A program made the translations under genes and the position numbers. From Perca fluviatilis (lineage: Eukaryota; Chordata; Actinopteri; Perciformes; Percidae), in contig NC_053132.1 in the NCBI RefSeq assembly GCF_010015445.1, forward strand, positions 33,010,501 to 33,074,500: a DNA stretch of 64,000 nucleotides, written 5' to 3'. Within the stretch, counting starts at the first letter, position 1. Every line of letters begins with the position of its first letter. Under the pieces are notes generated by a model that was not told where the DNA came from, did no database searches, and saw only the letters and a program-made list of their open reading frames with translations. This document shows positions 46,647 through 55,743 of the stretch, piece after piece.

Positions 46647-47581
46647 AGGGCCCTATGATTTCCGCGATGCGGAAAACACGGACAGAATCGCAGAATCTAC
46701 ACATGAAAATGGAATTCTGTTATACACGCGGAATCACATGGAATTTGCATACATTCACATTGAGTTTGTTACGAGGGAAAAAATGTGAAAGCGAGTGGCG
46801 CCTCCTGATAAGACAACGGTGGCAAAAAAATGAAGAAACTCTGAATTAACTGCTAAATACCGGGCTGAACAATACCCCAACGACCACTATGAATCTGGAC
46901 AACGACTGCTTTGTAAGTTTTGTCAACATACTGTTGACTGGACCCGCAAAGACACAGGTAACGACCATTTGAAATCAAAAGCTCATCTCAAGAACAAAGC
47001 TAAATCTACAGCGGGAAAATCCCTCCAGGTTACCACTGAGGCAACGACTAAATCAATAGATGCAAGGCGTGAGTTTGTGGAAGATGTTGTTGCAGTGTGT
47101 GCTGAAGCTGACATACCGCTAGAGAAAATGAATAGGATACGTCCGTTTCTTGTTAAACATTGCAAGCAGGGAGGAGCGCTTCCAGAAAACGCCAGCAGCC
47201 TCAGGCAGAGCCCCCTGCCGCGGGTCTTTGACCAGCACGCGCAAGAAGTGCTGCCAAAGATCCGTGGAAAGAAAATCTTCGTTGTTGTCGACGAAACCTC
47301 TGACAACCGAGATCGCAGTGTCCTCAACATTGTTATAGGTGAGCATCCAATTAGCTTTTAATTAGGTAATTTTTAATGTGCTTTGCTGAATATATTAACA
47401 GTTTAAATAAAAAAGCTGAATTGTGAGTTTGTGTCACTGAGTTTTTAAAGGTCAATACTGCTTAGAGGAGAAAAGAAAACAAGCAAATCCAAAACGGCTA
47501 AAAATAAATCCGAAAACACTGAATTTGAACAAAAATTTAAACGGAATTTGAAAAGAAATTAGGCAGATTTCATAGGGCCCT
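46647..47581 (+). mobile_element. hAT element with CGGBP1-like zinc finger, truncated
   Basis: The ends AGGGCCCTATGATTTCCGC and GCAGATTTCATAGGGCCCT are inverted repeats. The flanks ATTAAAGT (46639-46646) and ATTAAAGC (47582-47589) fit an 8-bp duplication with one change. The plus strand encodes the N-terminal part of a hAT transposase; the C-terminal catalytic part is missing, so the 935-bp copy is an internal-deletion derivative. Confidence 0.8.
46836..47361 (+). pseudogene. hAT transposase N-terminal region, CGGBP1-like
   Basis: The open frame begins after a stop at about 46832 and reads TAKYRAEQYPNDHYESGQRL, then LLCKFCQHTVDW (the C-x2-C of a BED-type finger), NDHLKSKAHLKNKAK (the histidines), a helical region (REFVEDVVAVCAEADIPLEK; MNRIRPFLVKHC) and IFVVVDETSDNRDRSVLNIV, the first catalytic aspartate region of hAT. 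CGGBP1, a vertebrate DNA-binding protein, is thought to derive from such a transposase. No ATG begins the frame. At 47339 ATAG|GTGAGC follows NIVIG, so the stop at 47361 may lie in an intron. No downstream exon is present. Confidence 0.7.
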
Positions 47582-47930
47582 ATTAAAGCAGGGCTACAGT
47601 GAGCAGCATGGTTCATGTTTCACTCCATCCATCACGCTGTGATTCCAATGCAGGCTGAGAGAGGTTGTAGAAGTGGAAGGAAATAGAGAAAGAGAAGCTA
47701 AATGATGACGGTAAACTGGAAAAAGTTGCCTACTTACGTAAGGATGTCGGTAAAGTGTACGGGACGTCTAGACGTTTCTTCTGGTATATGTCAGCCTGTG
47801 GAAAAAAGACACAAAGACACACATTTAAACAGATGCTGTAGTTTGATACCAAGAACAAAACAATTAGAGTATGCAAGTGCTGGTGGATGTGGTTTGGACT
47901 GTATGTGCAACGTGTTATGCTGGTGTATAC

Positions 47931-47933
<3 letters not shown>

Positions 47934-47962
<29 letters not shown>

Positions 47963-48257
47963 TGATACTTTATTAATCCCGTAAGGGAAATTACAGTGTT
48001 TTCACTCTGTTAGAATACACATTACACACAGGCCTGAAATACACACACATGCTCAGTACCTATACGTGCACTAATGTCAGAGTGAGGGGGCTGCAGCTGT
48101 CAATGGACAGGTGCTCCGAGCAGTTGGGGGTTCAGTGCCTTGCTCAATAGCACCTTGGCACTAGCCAGGAGGTGAACTGGCACCTCTCCAGCTACCAGTC
48201 CACCACCATACTTTGGTTCCTCACCTAACTCCCTACAGACTGAGCTACTGCCACCCC
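47934..48257 (-). mobile_element. tRNA-derived SINE with (AAT)n tail
   Basis: On the minus strand the head at 48257 reads GGGGTGGCAGTAGCTCAGTC (A-box type) with a degenerate B-box (GAGGTGCCAGTTCACC). A central GAGCAAGGCACTGAACCCCC follows, and the tail GTAATTTCCCTTACGGGATT, AATAAAGTATCAATTATT passes into ATT repeats at 47934-47962. The tail is LINE-like, as expected of a SINE mobilised by a partner LINE. The target duplication is unclear. Confidence 0.75.
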
Positions 48258-48570
48258 TAATCTGTGGGGTTGTCTGTGGGTTATGGAGAAATAGAGAGAT
48301 GTGTTTATTAGCATTGTGTGTTGTGTAGTTGTAACAGCAGCAGAGTTGTCCATCTCTCCTCCTCCTTCTACTCCACTGGGTACGTATAGTCTATAAACTT
48401 ATAGTCGTTAAGGTTTTTTATTAAATCAAATCCTATTTTTTTAATTATCTTTTGATACTGTTGTGGTGGTTTTTAATGCTGTAAAATTGTGTTGTGTTTT
48501 ACTGTTGTGAAATCTTGTGTTAGTGTTTTTATACTTCAGTGTTAGGTTTCCCTTCTGACAGAGATGTTAC

Positions 48571-48885
48571 CCCCAATTTCCACCGGTTGCGGAACGGCTC
48601 CTGAACGGCGGAGTCATTAGGTTTCCATTAAAGTCAGTGTGTGTATTGAAATGAAATTAGGAGTAATTCTCCGTTTCCTGCCCACAGACTACAGATGAAA
48701 ATTATTTTACAGCTAATTCCGGTACTGCTAAAGAGCTGTGCATTGTCCCTGTCAAATAAACTATTCAATAAATATAGTAGTTTTTAATAGTTTTTATCCG
48801 GGCGAAAAGAAGGACATACGGTGAATTTATTGCTCCATTGCAACACAATCCCAGAAGTGGAAGGTAGTGGATATAGACTACACAA
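48571..48885. repeat. Copy of the ATTTCCAC inverted-repeat family
   Basis: CAATTTCCACCGGTTGCGG, AACGGCTCCTGAACGGCGG and CCATTAAAGTCAGTGTGTG match, in reverse complement, the right half of the element at 37039-37547. The right part (48840-48881) matches the fragment at 38.9 kb. The copy is decayed. Confidence 0.6.
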
Positions 48886-49649
48886 ACTATGATATTGTTG
48901 AAGTTCAAACAATACTTAGCCCTACTAAGCACCTCTAGGACTGATAGGTTACTGTCCAAACCTTTGACCCAATGTGAAATGGACCTGTGGAAACCTACAC
49001 ATAGCTGACATGCACGTATGCATTTTCAAAAAAGAGACCTGACCTTTAAAGGGACCCGGTTCATATAAACCTGAGGATAATTAGAGCCAATGCAAAATGC
49101 AGTCAACTCAAAAAGACCTAAACAGTGAGAACAGAAGCAATGGCTGCAGCATAATGCTCCACCAATTAACAAGCAGCCGCAGAGCAAAAGCACGTCATTT
49201 TCCCCTACACATTTTCCTCCTGTGATGATGATGATACCGTGTGATCAGAGCTGATAGAATCTGCTTGGTTCTGCTCAGGTATTACACAGACCTTTAACCC
49301 GCTGCTAAAAAAACGGGACCTTACCTAATCTAATCGAATCGAATCTGACTCTCCTGGGTCATGTCTTGGTTATTAGGAAGTGAGTTCTGCCTGAGGCCAA
49401 CAACCACTTCTGTTATTGTTGTCCACGTGCCAAATAAAGAACGTTGAACCTTGAGTGGATCTGTAAAAACTTCTAATTTGCTGTCAAGACTTTGTAAAAA
49501 CTGCACTAAACACATCAGATGATAAACCAAGCTATGAGTGTTGTTATGGCTTGGTATCACCCTGTGTTTCAATAAAAGAGTTTTAGGTTCAGTGACACAT
49601 TAATTAATAAATAAATAAATAAACACTCCTTAATCACTTTACCTAGAAA
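48886..49649. other. Unassigned sequence
   Basis: No gene or family recognised. Confidence 0.45.
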
Positions 49650-49993
49650 TGGGCGATATGGAGAAAATCAAATATCACGATATTTTGGACAAAACACCTC
49701 GATATCGATACTGTAGGGTTGACTGTTGGTGCTTTCACAAAATATTTTCACAATGAGATTTTTGACAAATAATCATCAGTAATGTTGATATAATGACTAA
49801 GTGGGTAAAGGCCAATAATAACACAGTTACAACAGTCTGGTAAGTTCAAAAAATTACATCGCTTTACTGTAATGCAGCCTTTAAAACCAGGAAAAGACAA
49901 CACTTATACCATATTACAATATCCAAAATCTAAGACGATATGTAATCATGTATCACGATATCGATATAATATTGATATATTGCCCAGCCCTAT
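49650..49993. mobile_element. hAT-type non-autonomous element (GGGCGATATGG ends)
   Basis: The left end GAAATGGGCGATATGGAG and right end ATATTGCCCAGCCCT are imperfect inverted repeats, with TATCACGATAT and CTCGATATCGATAC blocks inside. The interior is the reverse complement of 20820-20960, so both belong to one family. The target duplication is not clear. Confidence 0.65.
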
Positions 49994-50481
49994 CTATACT
50001 TCAAACAAATAAACACTTATCAGCTTCCCAGTCAGTTCTTCATAAGTCAACATTTGTGTGTAACTCTAATGGTGGCTACAATTAAAATAAAGTTGAGTCT
50101 ATAGATAGACAGATAAACGTGGAGCCAGCCAGCAGGCCAGTCAGATGGTGTTTCATGGCAAAACAATTTCTACTAAACAGATACAGCTACACCAATGGCT
50201 AGCAGCTACTTGCTCTCTTCCCTGCTCTCCTTTAAACCTGGGCGATTAAAATATTCTCCCACAATAACAAGAGAGGAGAGAAACATACTGGAGATGCAAC
50301 TCTCTCTGGTTGAATATATCATGCCAAACTGTGTTTCTATGACAACTGTGGACCACAGAGGCAGTAAAGAGAAAAAGGAAGTCAGCTTGGGAAAAATACA
50401 AAAGATGCTGCAGTGACAGACCTCTGGGACTGTCCTTAGTTCAACTCTGACCACTGCTGCCTTCCAAACTGGGCCTGCCTG

Positions 50482-50518
<37 letters not shown>

Positions 50519-51885
50519 ATTGGTGTGATGTGTTTGTGTGTGTGACCCTAGGGCATTACATTCAAAAAGGGTCAAAGACCTGAGGAGCAACGCAACAGCA
50601 ACAATCAGAATCAGAAACAAACATGCAGCTAATCAAGCAGACCACACCACAACCCCCCAGATCCCATCACACTGAACAAACTCCAAATTCCATGGGCCTT
50701 TGTGCATCTGTATATATATATATATATATCTTTGTGTATATATATATATATATATATAGCGCAGGTCCCTGTGGAACTGACAGAGGCAGCTCTTTATTTG
50801 TCCAGGCGTATTTTAAGGATGATTCAGTTCAGACTGTCAGTGTAAACTGATTGGTACTGCTAATTGGTATTTTCATCATTCAGGCCTCCTATGTTTACTG
50901 TATTCTGCTCTCCTACCTTTTAGTCCATGAGCCAGGGCCCCAAATTTGGGCAATCGGTATCATCTGGGGGGGACAAAGGCTCATAGTGATTTTTGGCAAG
51001 GTATTCACCCCTAGTACTAGAAAAATCACGATAGCAATGCAGGGGTGGTAGCGAATCACTTTTTTTCAGCCCATGAAGTTACTAACCCCCTAAGATAAAT
51101 TCTGTTTTTGAAATCTGGTGTATATCTGGTTTAGGCTCATGGTAGGGATATTATCAATATTCTATAATATGGTGCTTGGTATCATTGGAAAGGGGACCTT
51201 TTAGGCTTTCATTTAAGCCCAGTACTGAATCTGTCTGACAATCACAGAGGTCACATGACTTCTTTAAACCAGAAATAACACACATTTTCTCCCAATTTCC
51301 GCTTAAACTGTATGCTTTCTTTTATCCCTGGGGCATGACAGAACACCAGGGACACGAAACTCAACAACTTCAATAATCAAGGCACTCTGATGATTCAGAA
51401 AATTTACAATATACCCATACTATTTATATGTGAGAGTCTTAAATTAGACTTATGCAGCCAGCACAGGTCTTCAAAATAGAATGGAGCCAATAGAATGGAC
51501 AAATAGAATACCCTATTAGTCCAGGGCCAAATGGCCTCTTTATTCATGTACAGTTGTAATAAAAAGTAATTGTTTCAATAGTGTTGCCAACATAACACTT
51601 GTAAGTGGTTTAACAAAATGCTTCTATCATGTATTTTGATATTCAGCCACTTTCAGTTAGAATGTCAGAAAGTAGCTCATGCACGTAATGTTGATGGATT
51701 TTGACAAGGTTTTGTCAGTTTTGTGAAAAGATCGTTGGTTCAGTTGACTGGTTATAACAACACTACCAACTATGCCATCTTCAATCAACTTCCAATGAGT
51801 TCCAGGGGTATTAAATGTAAGTACAAAATACTTTTTATCTTGTGCTTGTGAATTGATGGGGAATAGACAGAGGGAGATTATACCT
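49994..51885. other. Unassigned sequence with (TG)n and (TA)n
   Basis: No gene recognised. (TG)n at 50485-50516; (TA)n blocks at 50711-50757. The region from 50.9 to 51.9 kb shows no repeat motif I can name. Confidence 0.4.
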
Positions 51886-51892
51886 ATAGTAG

Positions 51893-52010
51893 GGGTGGGC
51901 GATATATATCGTCTACGATAATATTGTCGTTGTTGTGTTAACGATGTGCAATTTGACATTATTGAGTATTTAAATTACTTAGAAAATAACACTTCAAAAC
52001 ACGCATTGGA
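51893..52010. repeat. One end of a GGGCGATATATATCG element
   Basis: GGGGTGGGCGATATATATCG and TCTACGATAATATTGTCG are typical of one end of the same broad class of fish hAT-type repeats. The opposite end was not found; the LINE fragment begins right after it. Confidence 0.4.
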
Positions 52011-52021
52011 ATGCTACACAT

Positions 52022-52750
52022 TCACTAATGTCAACAAAGATGGCGGCGCACGATTGTGCAGCGGCTGCTCGCTCTCCTGTCGGTGTATATTTATACAAGT
52101 ACAGCCACACTGAACTAATCAATATAGGACTACGATACAACACAGCCGTTACAGGAGCCTTTCAGGAGACTCATAACATCCCGGAGGACCTAGCCAGACC
52201 AGACGCTCCGTGGATTGCTGTCAGCATCTAGCACGCTGAGCTAGCTACTGGCAGGATCGAGACAAGAACTCCGGCAAGACCAGAGGCGGAGGACTGCATT
52301 TTTTGTGCAGAATGAATGGAGTACCGACCGCAGGATCGTTGCCCAGCACTGCTCACCTGAGCTGGAAGCCCTGTTGGTAATACAGGCCATTTTATTTACC
52401 ACGAAAACAGCACACCGCCGTCTACACAGCCCCCAATGCCAACGTTAGCACAAGTTTGGCTCACTGCTAACCATAGTGAACAAACTGCAGCGCGATCACC
52501 TGGAGGAGATACATATTGTAGCAGGGAACTTTAACAAGGTGACCTTAAAGTCTGTACTCCCCAGCTTTTTCCAGCATGTAGATTGTGCTACTATAGGGAA
52601 GAACACACTAGACCATGTATACTCTAACATCAAGAAAGCATACAGAACTGCTCCTCTCCCTCACCTGCGCCAGTCTGATCACATACAACTACTCCTGATC
52701 CCAGCATACATCAGTCAGATCACATCCAACTACTCCTGATCCCAGCATGC
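52022..52750 (+). pseudogene. Rex1-like LINE fragment: leader and endonuclease
   Basis: An upstream frame (52028-52231) has KYSHTELINIGLRYNTA, resembling LINE ORF2 leaders. From about 52300 a decayed endonuclease follows: RIVAQHCSPELEALLV, then in 52476-52740 LQRDHLEEIHIVAGNFNKV (the GDFN motif with D changed to N), FFQHVDCATIGKNTLDHVY and LPHLRQSDHIQLLLIPAY with the SDH motif. No RT is present. The copy runs into the minisatellite that starts at the SDH codons. It resembles the Rex1-like LINE at 26-29.7 kb in its FHQYVDC segment. Confidence 0.7.
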
Positions 52751-53279
52751 ATCAGTCAGATCACATCTAACTACTCCTGATCCCAGCATGCATCAGTCAG
52801 ATCACATCTAACTACTCCTGATCCCAGCATGCATCAGTTGGATCACATCTAACTACTCCTGATCACTGCATACATCAGATCACATCCAACTACTCCTGAT
52901 CCCAGAATGCATCAGATCACAACCAACTACTCCTGATCCCAGCATGCATCAGATCACATCCAACTACTCCTGATCCCAGCATGCATCAGTCAGATCACAT
53001 CCAACTACTCCTGATCCCAGCATGCATCAGATCACAACCAACTACTCCTGATCCCAGCATGCATCAGATCACATCCAACTACTCCTGATCCCAGCATACA
53101 TCAGTCAGATCCCATCCAACTACTCCTGATCCCAGCATGCATCAGTCAGATCACATCCAACTACTCCTGATCCCAGCATGCATCAGATCACAACCAACTA
53201 CTCCTGATCCCAGCATGCATCAGATCACATCCAACTACTCCTGATCCCAGCATACATTAGTAAGATCACATCCAACTAC
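52676..53279. repeat. Minisatellite, 41/37-bp unit, about 15 copies
   Basis: The unit is GATCACATCCAACTACTCCT, then GATCCCAGCATGCATCA, with or without GTCA. The first unit begins in the LINE endonuclease codons TCTGATCAC (SDH) and CTCCTGATCCCAGCATAC (LLIPAY). Later copies vary at a few positions and in length (GTCA present or absent), which breaks the frame. Confidence 0.95.
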
Positions 53280-53942
53280 TGCTGTGAACAGACACATTCT
53301 CACTCCCAGCGACTAAAATATGGACGCTTGGTCAGGTGTGTGGTGGAAGTTTTTCTTGAAGCAACAGGGTTTCGATATCAATTAATACCAGATGAAACGA
53401 ATAAAGACTGTTTGAGAATTAAACCAAAGTCTGGTCTTTGAGCATTTATTTACATTTGCAAATGCAGAGAAAACAGTTTCACAAGTACCACGGCACATCT
53501 GAAAGGGTCTTCTGCTGAACCAAAGTTCAGCACATCTTTTATAATCAGAAACTCAGTTAAAGCCACCCCTCTGCAAATATCTTTAGCATGCTGGCACTTT
53601 TCTAAAAAATACCATAACCAGTCAGATGATTCTATGACCTCCCTTCTGCTCCTGTGTCTCCTACATTAGACAAAACACCTGCTTATCTCAGGAGACAGAA
53701 AGAGATACGGTTCAGACAGTGTTATAGCCTTCTTCACCTTATCTGCTAAAAATAAACAAATGAGGAGCTGCAATTCTTTAGCGAAAATAACTTCTGCTAA
53801 TGCTCATAGTTTACGAGGCCAGCTTTCTCACTTGGAGTCTTCACAAAATGTAAGAATATCTTTTAGAATATTAAACAATCATTAAACCAATAATTTTAAA
53901 ATAAAATTTGCCATCACAGGTGCCTTTGGCATTGTTATTGCA

Positions 53943-53985
53943 TTTAGATATGACGCTAAAGGAGACTTTTAGCGTCATATCTAAA
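53943..53985. repeat. Perfect 18-bp inverted repeat (hairpin)
   Basis: The arm at 53943-53960 (TTTAGATATGACGCTAAA) is exactly complementary to 53968-53985, with a 7-base loop. It lies inside the DNA transposon. Confidence 0.9.
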
Positions 53986-54160
53986 ACGCACATTATGTAA
54001 ACACGCTGGTCAGGACTGTTGTCGTCACTTTTGACGCAGTTAGGTCTAGGAAAAGATTGTGGGGACACGAGGGACAAGAACGGGACAGTTGGGTTTAGAA
54101 AAAGAAGAACGGAACAGTTGGGTTTAGAAAAAGTGACACACAGGCCACGAACCCTGGTCT

Positions 54161-54249
54161 CCGGGGTGAAAATCCTGTGTTGTTTGACCCATCCACCCCC
54201 CCCAACCAACCTCCATGGAATTTTAGGCTTTCATACTACTCGCTACCGT
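54161..54249 (+). repeat. Internal module shared with the element at 31591-32429
   Basis: CCGGGGTGAAAATCCTGTG, TTGTTTGACCCATCCACC, CAACCAACCTCC and a TACTACTCGCTACC block match 32180-32275 in the same order. Confidence 0.75.
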
Positions 54250-54879
54250 TGTTTCTCTTAATACTATGTCATCTTCACGCACCGCGGAGCTGCTGTTCTG
54301 CCCGGTGCGTCCCATACAGAGGCTGAGGGGTGTTTTTGCGTCGGTATCTGACGCTGACAGCCACTGATGAAGCGTCCATATTTTACGAGTTGGGAGTGAG
54401 AACGGGTTGCTGGGAAAAGGACTTTAGTGATTACCTATATCACCAGCAATATAAGAAAGGTGTGTATATAATTTGACCATATCATGCTGCAAAGCATAAC
54501 ATACTATACATTTTTAGTTTGACATTCGGCAGTCCAGGCAGACATTGGTTGTCATATAGCCTGCAGAGTGAAAATAAACTTGAAGACTGATAGTTGCTGC
54601 AGTTGGTAATCCATCAACAAGATAGTTGTTGGAAGCAATCCTTTTTGAAAGCTTACTCTGGGATCATGGATGGGAAACTGTCCAAGCCTGCACCAGGGAC
54701 CGTTCACCGTGATGGACCACTTTTCTCCAACAAGCTTAAAATTTCTGCATCTTGATTTTCATTGAAACCAATGGCTGCCTGGAATTAAGGAAATCAATCT
54801 AAAAACTCATGGTAAGCTTTGACAAATGGTCAGCAGTAATGCACTAATGTTATACATCATTTGTAGTTAATTGGCTAAA

Positions 54880-55190
54880 ACATTATAAACAAGTCATAAA
54901 CTTTATGACATAAAACTTCATTTAATAATTGTCATTCGGTTTTTGCCATGACAAGTTATGGTTAGGGTTAGAGTTAGGGTTAGGGTTAGGTTTAGGGTTA
55001 AGGTTAGGGTTAGAGTTATGCTTAGGGATAGGGATATGGTTAGGGTTAGGTTTAGGGTTAAGGTTAGGGTTAGAGTTATGCTTAGGGATAGGGATATGGT
55101 TAGGGTTCATGTGTCATGACTGTGTCATGAGTTCGAGACATGTCACTCTTATGTAGATACCTTCAATTAAAGTGTTACCGAATATTTTAA
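54880..55190 (-). repeat. Interspersed repeat with internal telomere-like array
   Basis: On the minus strand the sequence begins TCGGTAACACTTTAATTGAA and passes GTCTACATAAGAGTGACATG-like sequence into a TTAGGG-type array, then CTTGTCATGGCAAAAACC. GGTAACACTTT starts are common in a fish interspersed repeat whose class I cannot name. The array is listed separately. Confidence 0.5.
54957..55108. repeat. Degenerate (TTAGGG)n array with 60-bp period
   Basis: Hexamers TTAGGG, TTAGAG, TTATGC and TTAAGG alternate. The block 54981-55020 recurs exactly at 55041-55080, and 55021-55047 recurs at 55081-55107, a 60-bp (ten-hexamer) higher-order period. The minus-strand NPN-rich frame is a by-product. Confidence 0.9.
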
Positions 55191-55236
55191 CCTCTTCCTG
55201 CAGCGTGGTGTTAGGTATGCTTGTTTCTGTTAGGTT

Positions 55237-55249
55237 GCCTACAGAATAC
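55237..55249. repeat. Left 13-bp target site duplication of the PLE
   Basis: GCCTACAGAATAC here is identical to 59579-59591 and abuts both outer ends of the Penelope-like element. Confidence 0.9.
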
Positions 55250-55674
55250 TTTTCCCATTTTTTTCTTTTTCCCTTTTTCTCTAGTTCTGTGCATGGTAAT
55301 ATCATGTGTCTCTTTGGATATATTGTATTTTAAAAAGCAACCCCCCCCCCCTCTCTTTTGGGATGTATATGGTGAAAAAGTCTATGAAAATGTCATGGGT
55401 GGGGCCTTTTTGGGTAGCTCACACCTAATCAGGCTAATTGAAGCCAGATGGTGTGTCAGCTGAATGTGAGCCCTACATATATCCCTTCATCAAATGTGTT
55501 CACCATTTGCCTGAAGAAGACCCAGCTGGGTCGAAACGTTGCATTTTTATATTAAATATGGGAGTTTAAAGCAGTGTTGCGGACATTATATTATTTTCGT
55601 TTTAAGTATTTTCATTTGTCCTGCACCTGCCAGAAGGTGGGATGTGCACACAGTTACTTTTTTTATAAATTTTG
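55250..55674 (+). repeat. Left PLE terminal repeat (pLTR)
   Basis: It begins in CCCATTTTTTTCTTTTTCCC and ends TTACTTTTTTTATAAATTTTG. It matches 59156-59578 essentially base for base. It contains the candidate hammerhead core at 55511-55540 and probably the promoter. Confidence 0.9.
55511..55540 (+). ncRNA. Candidate hammerhead ribozyme core, left pLTR
   Basis: CTGAAGA (CUGANGA box), then a GACCC-AGCT-GGGTC hairpin (stem II), then GAAA and ACGTT. TTTGC before the box and GCA after it can give a short stem I. Stem III would be only ACGT, which is self-complementary and might need dimers. Hammerhead motifs are known in PLE terminal repeats. Confidence 0.65.
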
Positions 55675-55743
55675 ACACTTCACTTGTGTAGCACTCCCTT
55701 TATCTCCCGTGAAAAATAAATCTGTTCCTTGGACAACTAAGCC

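Larger units (their letters stand above)
53289..54412. mobile_element. Non-autonomous DNA transposon with about 40-bp inverted repeats
   Basis: The left end (CAGACACATTCTCACTCCC, then CTAAAATATGGACGCT) and right end (AGCGTCCATATTTTACGAG, then GGGAGTGAGAACGGGTTGC) are inverted repeats. A target duplication is not evident because the left flank is the minisatellite. The interior holds a short tandem (GGGACAGTTGGGTTTAGAAA and variants, 54072-54133), a perfect hairpin at 53943-53985 and the module shared with 31591-32429. Confidence 0.7.

Noticed and set aside
46983..47346. Minus-strand frames of 75-115 codons
   Set aside because: Antisense shadows of the hAT transposase coding.
54957..55108. 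True telomere
   Set aside because: The array is short and degenerate, and ordinary sequence and a PLE continue beyond it; it is an interstitial repeat.
54922..55156. NPNP-rich (minus) and LGLGL-rich (plus) frames
   Set aside because: Translations of the TTAGGG-like array.
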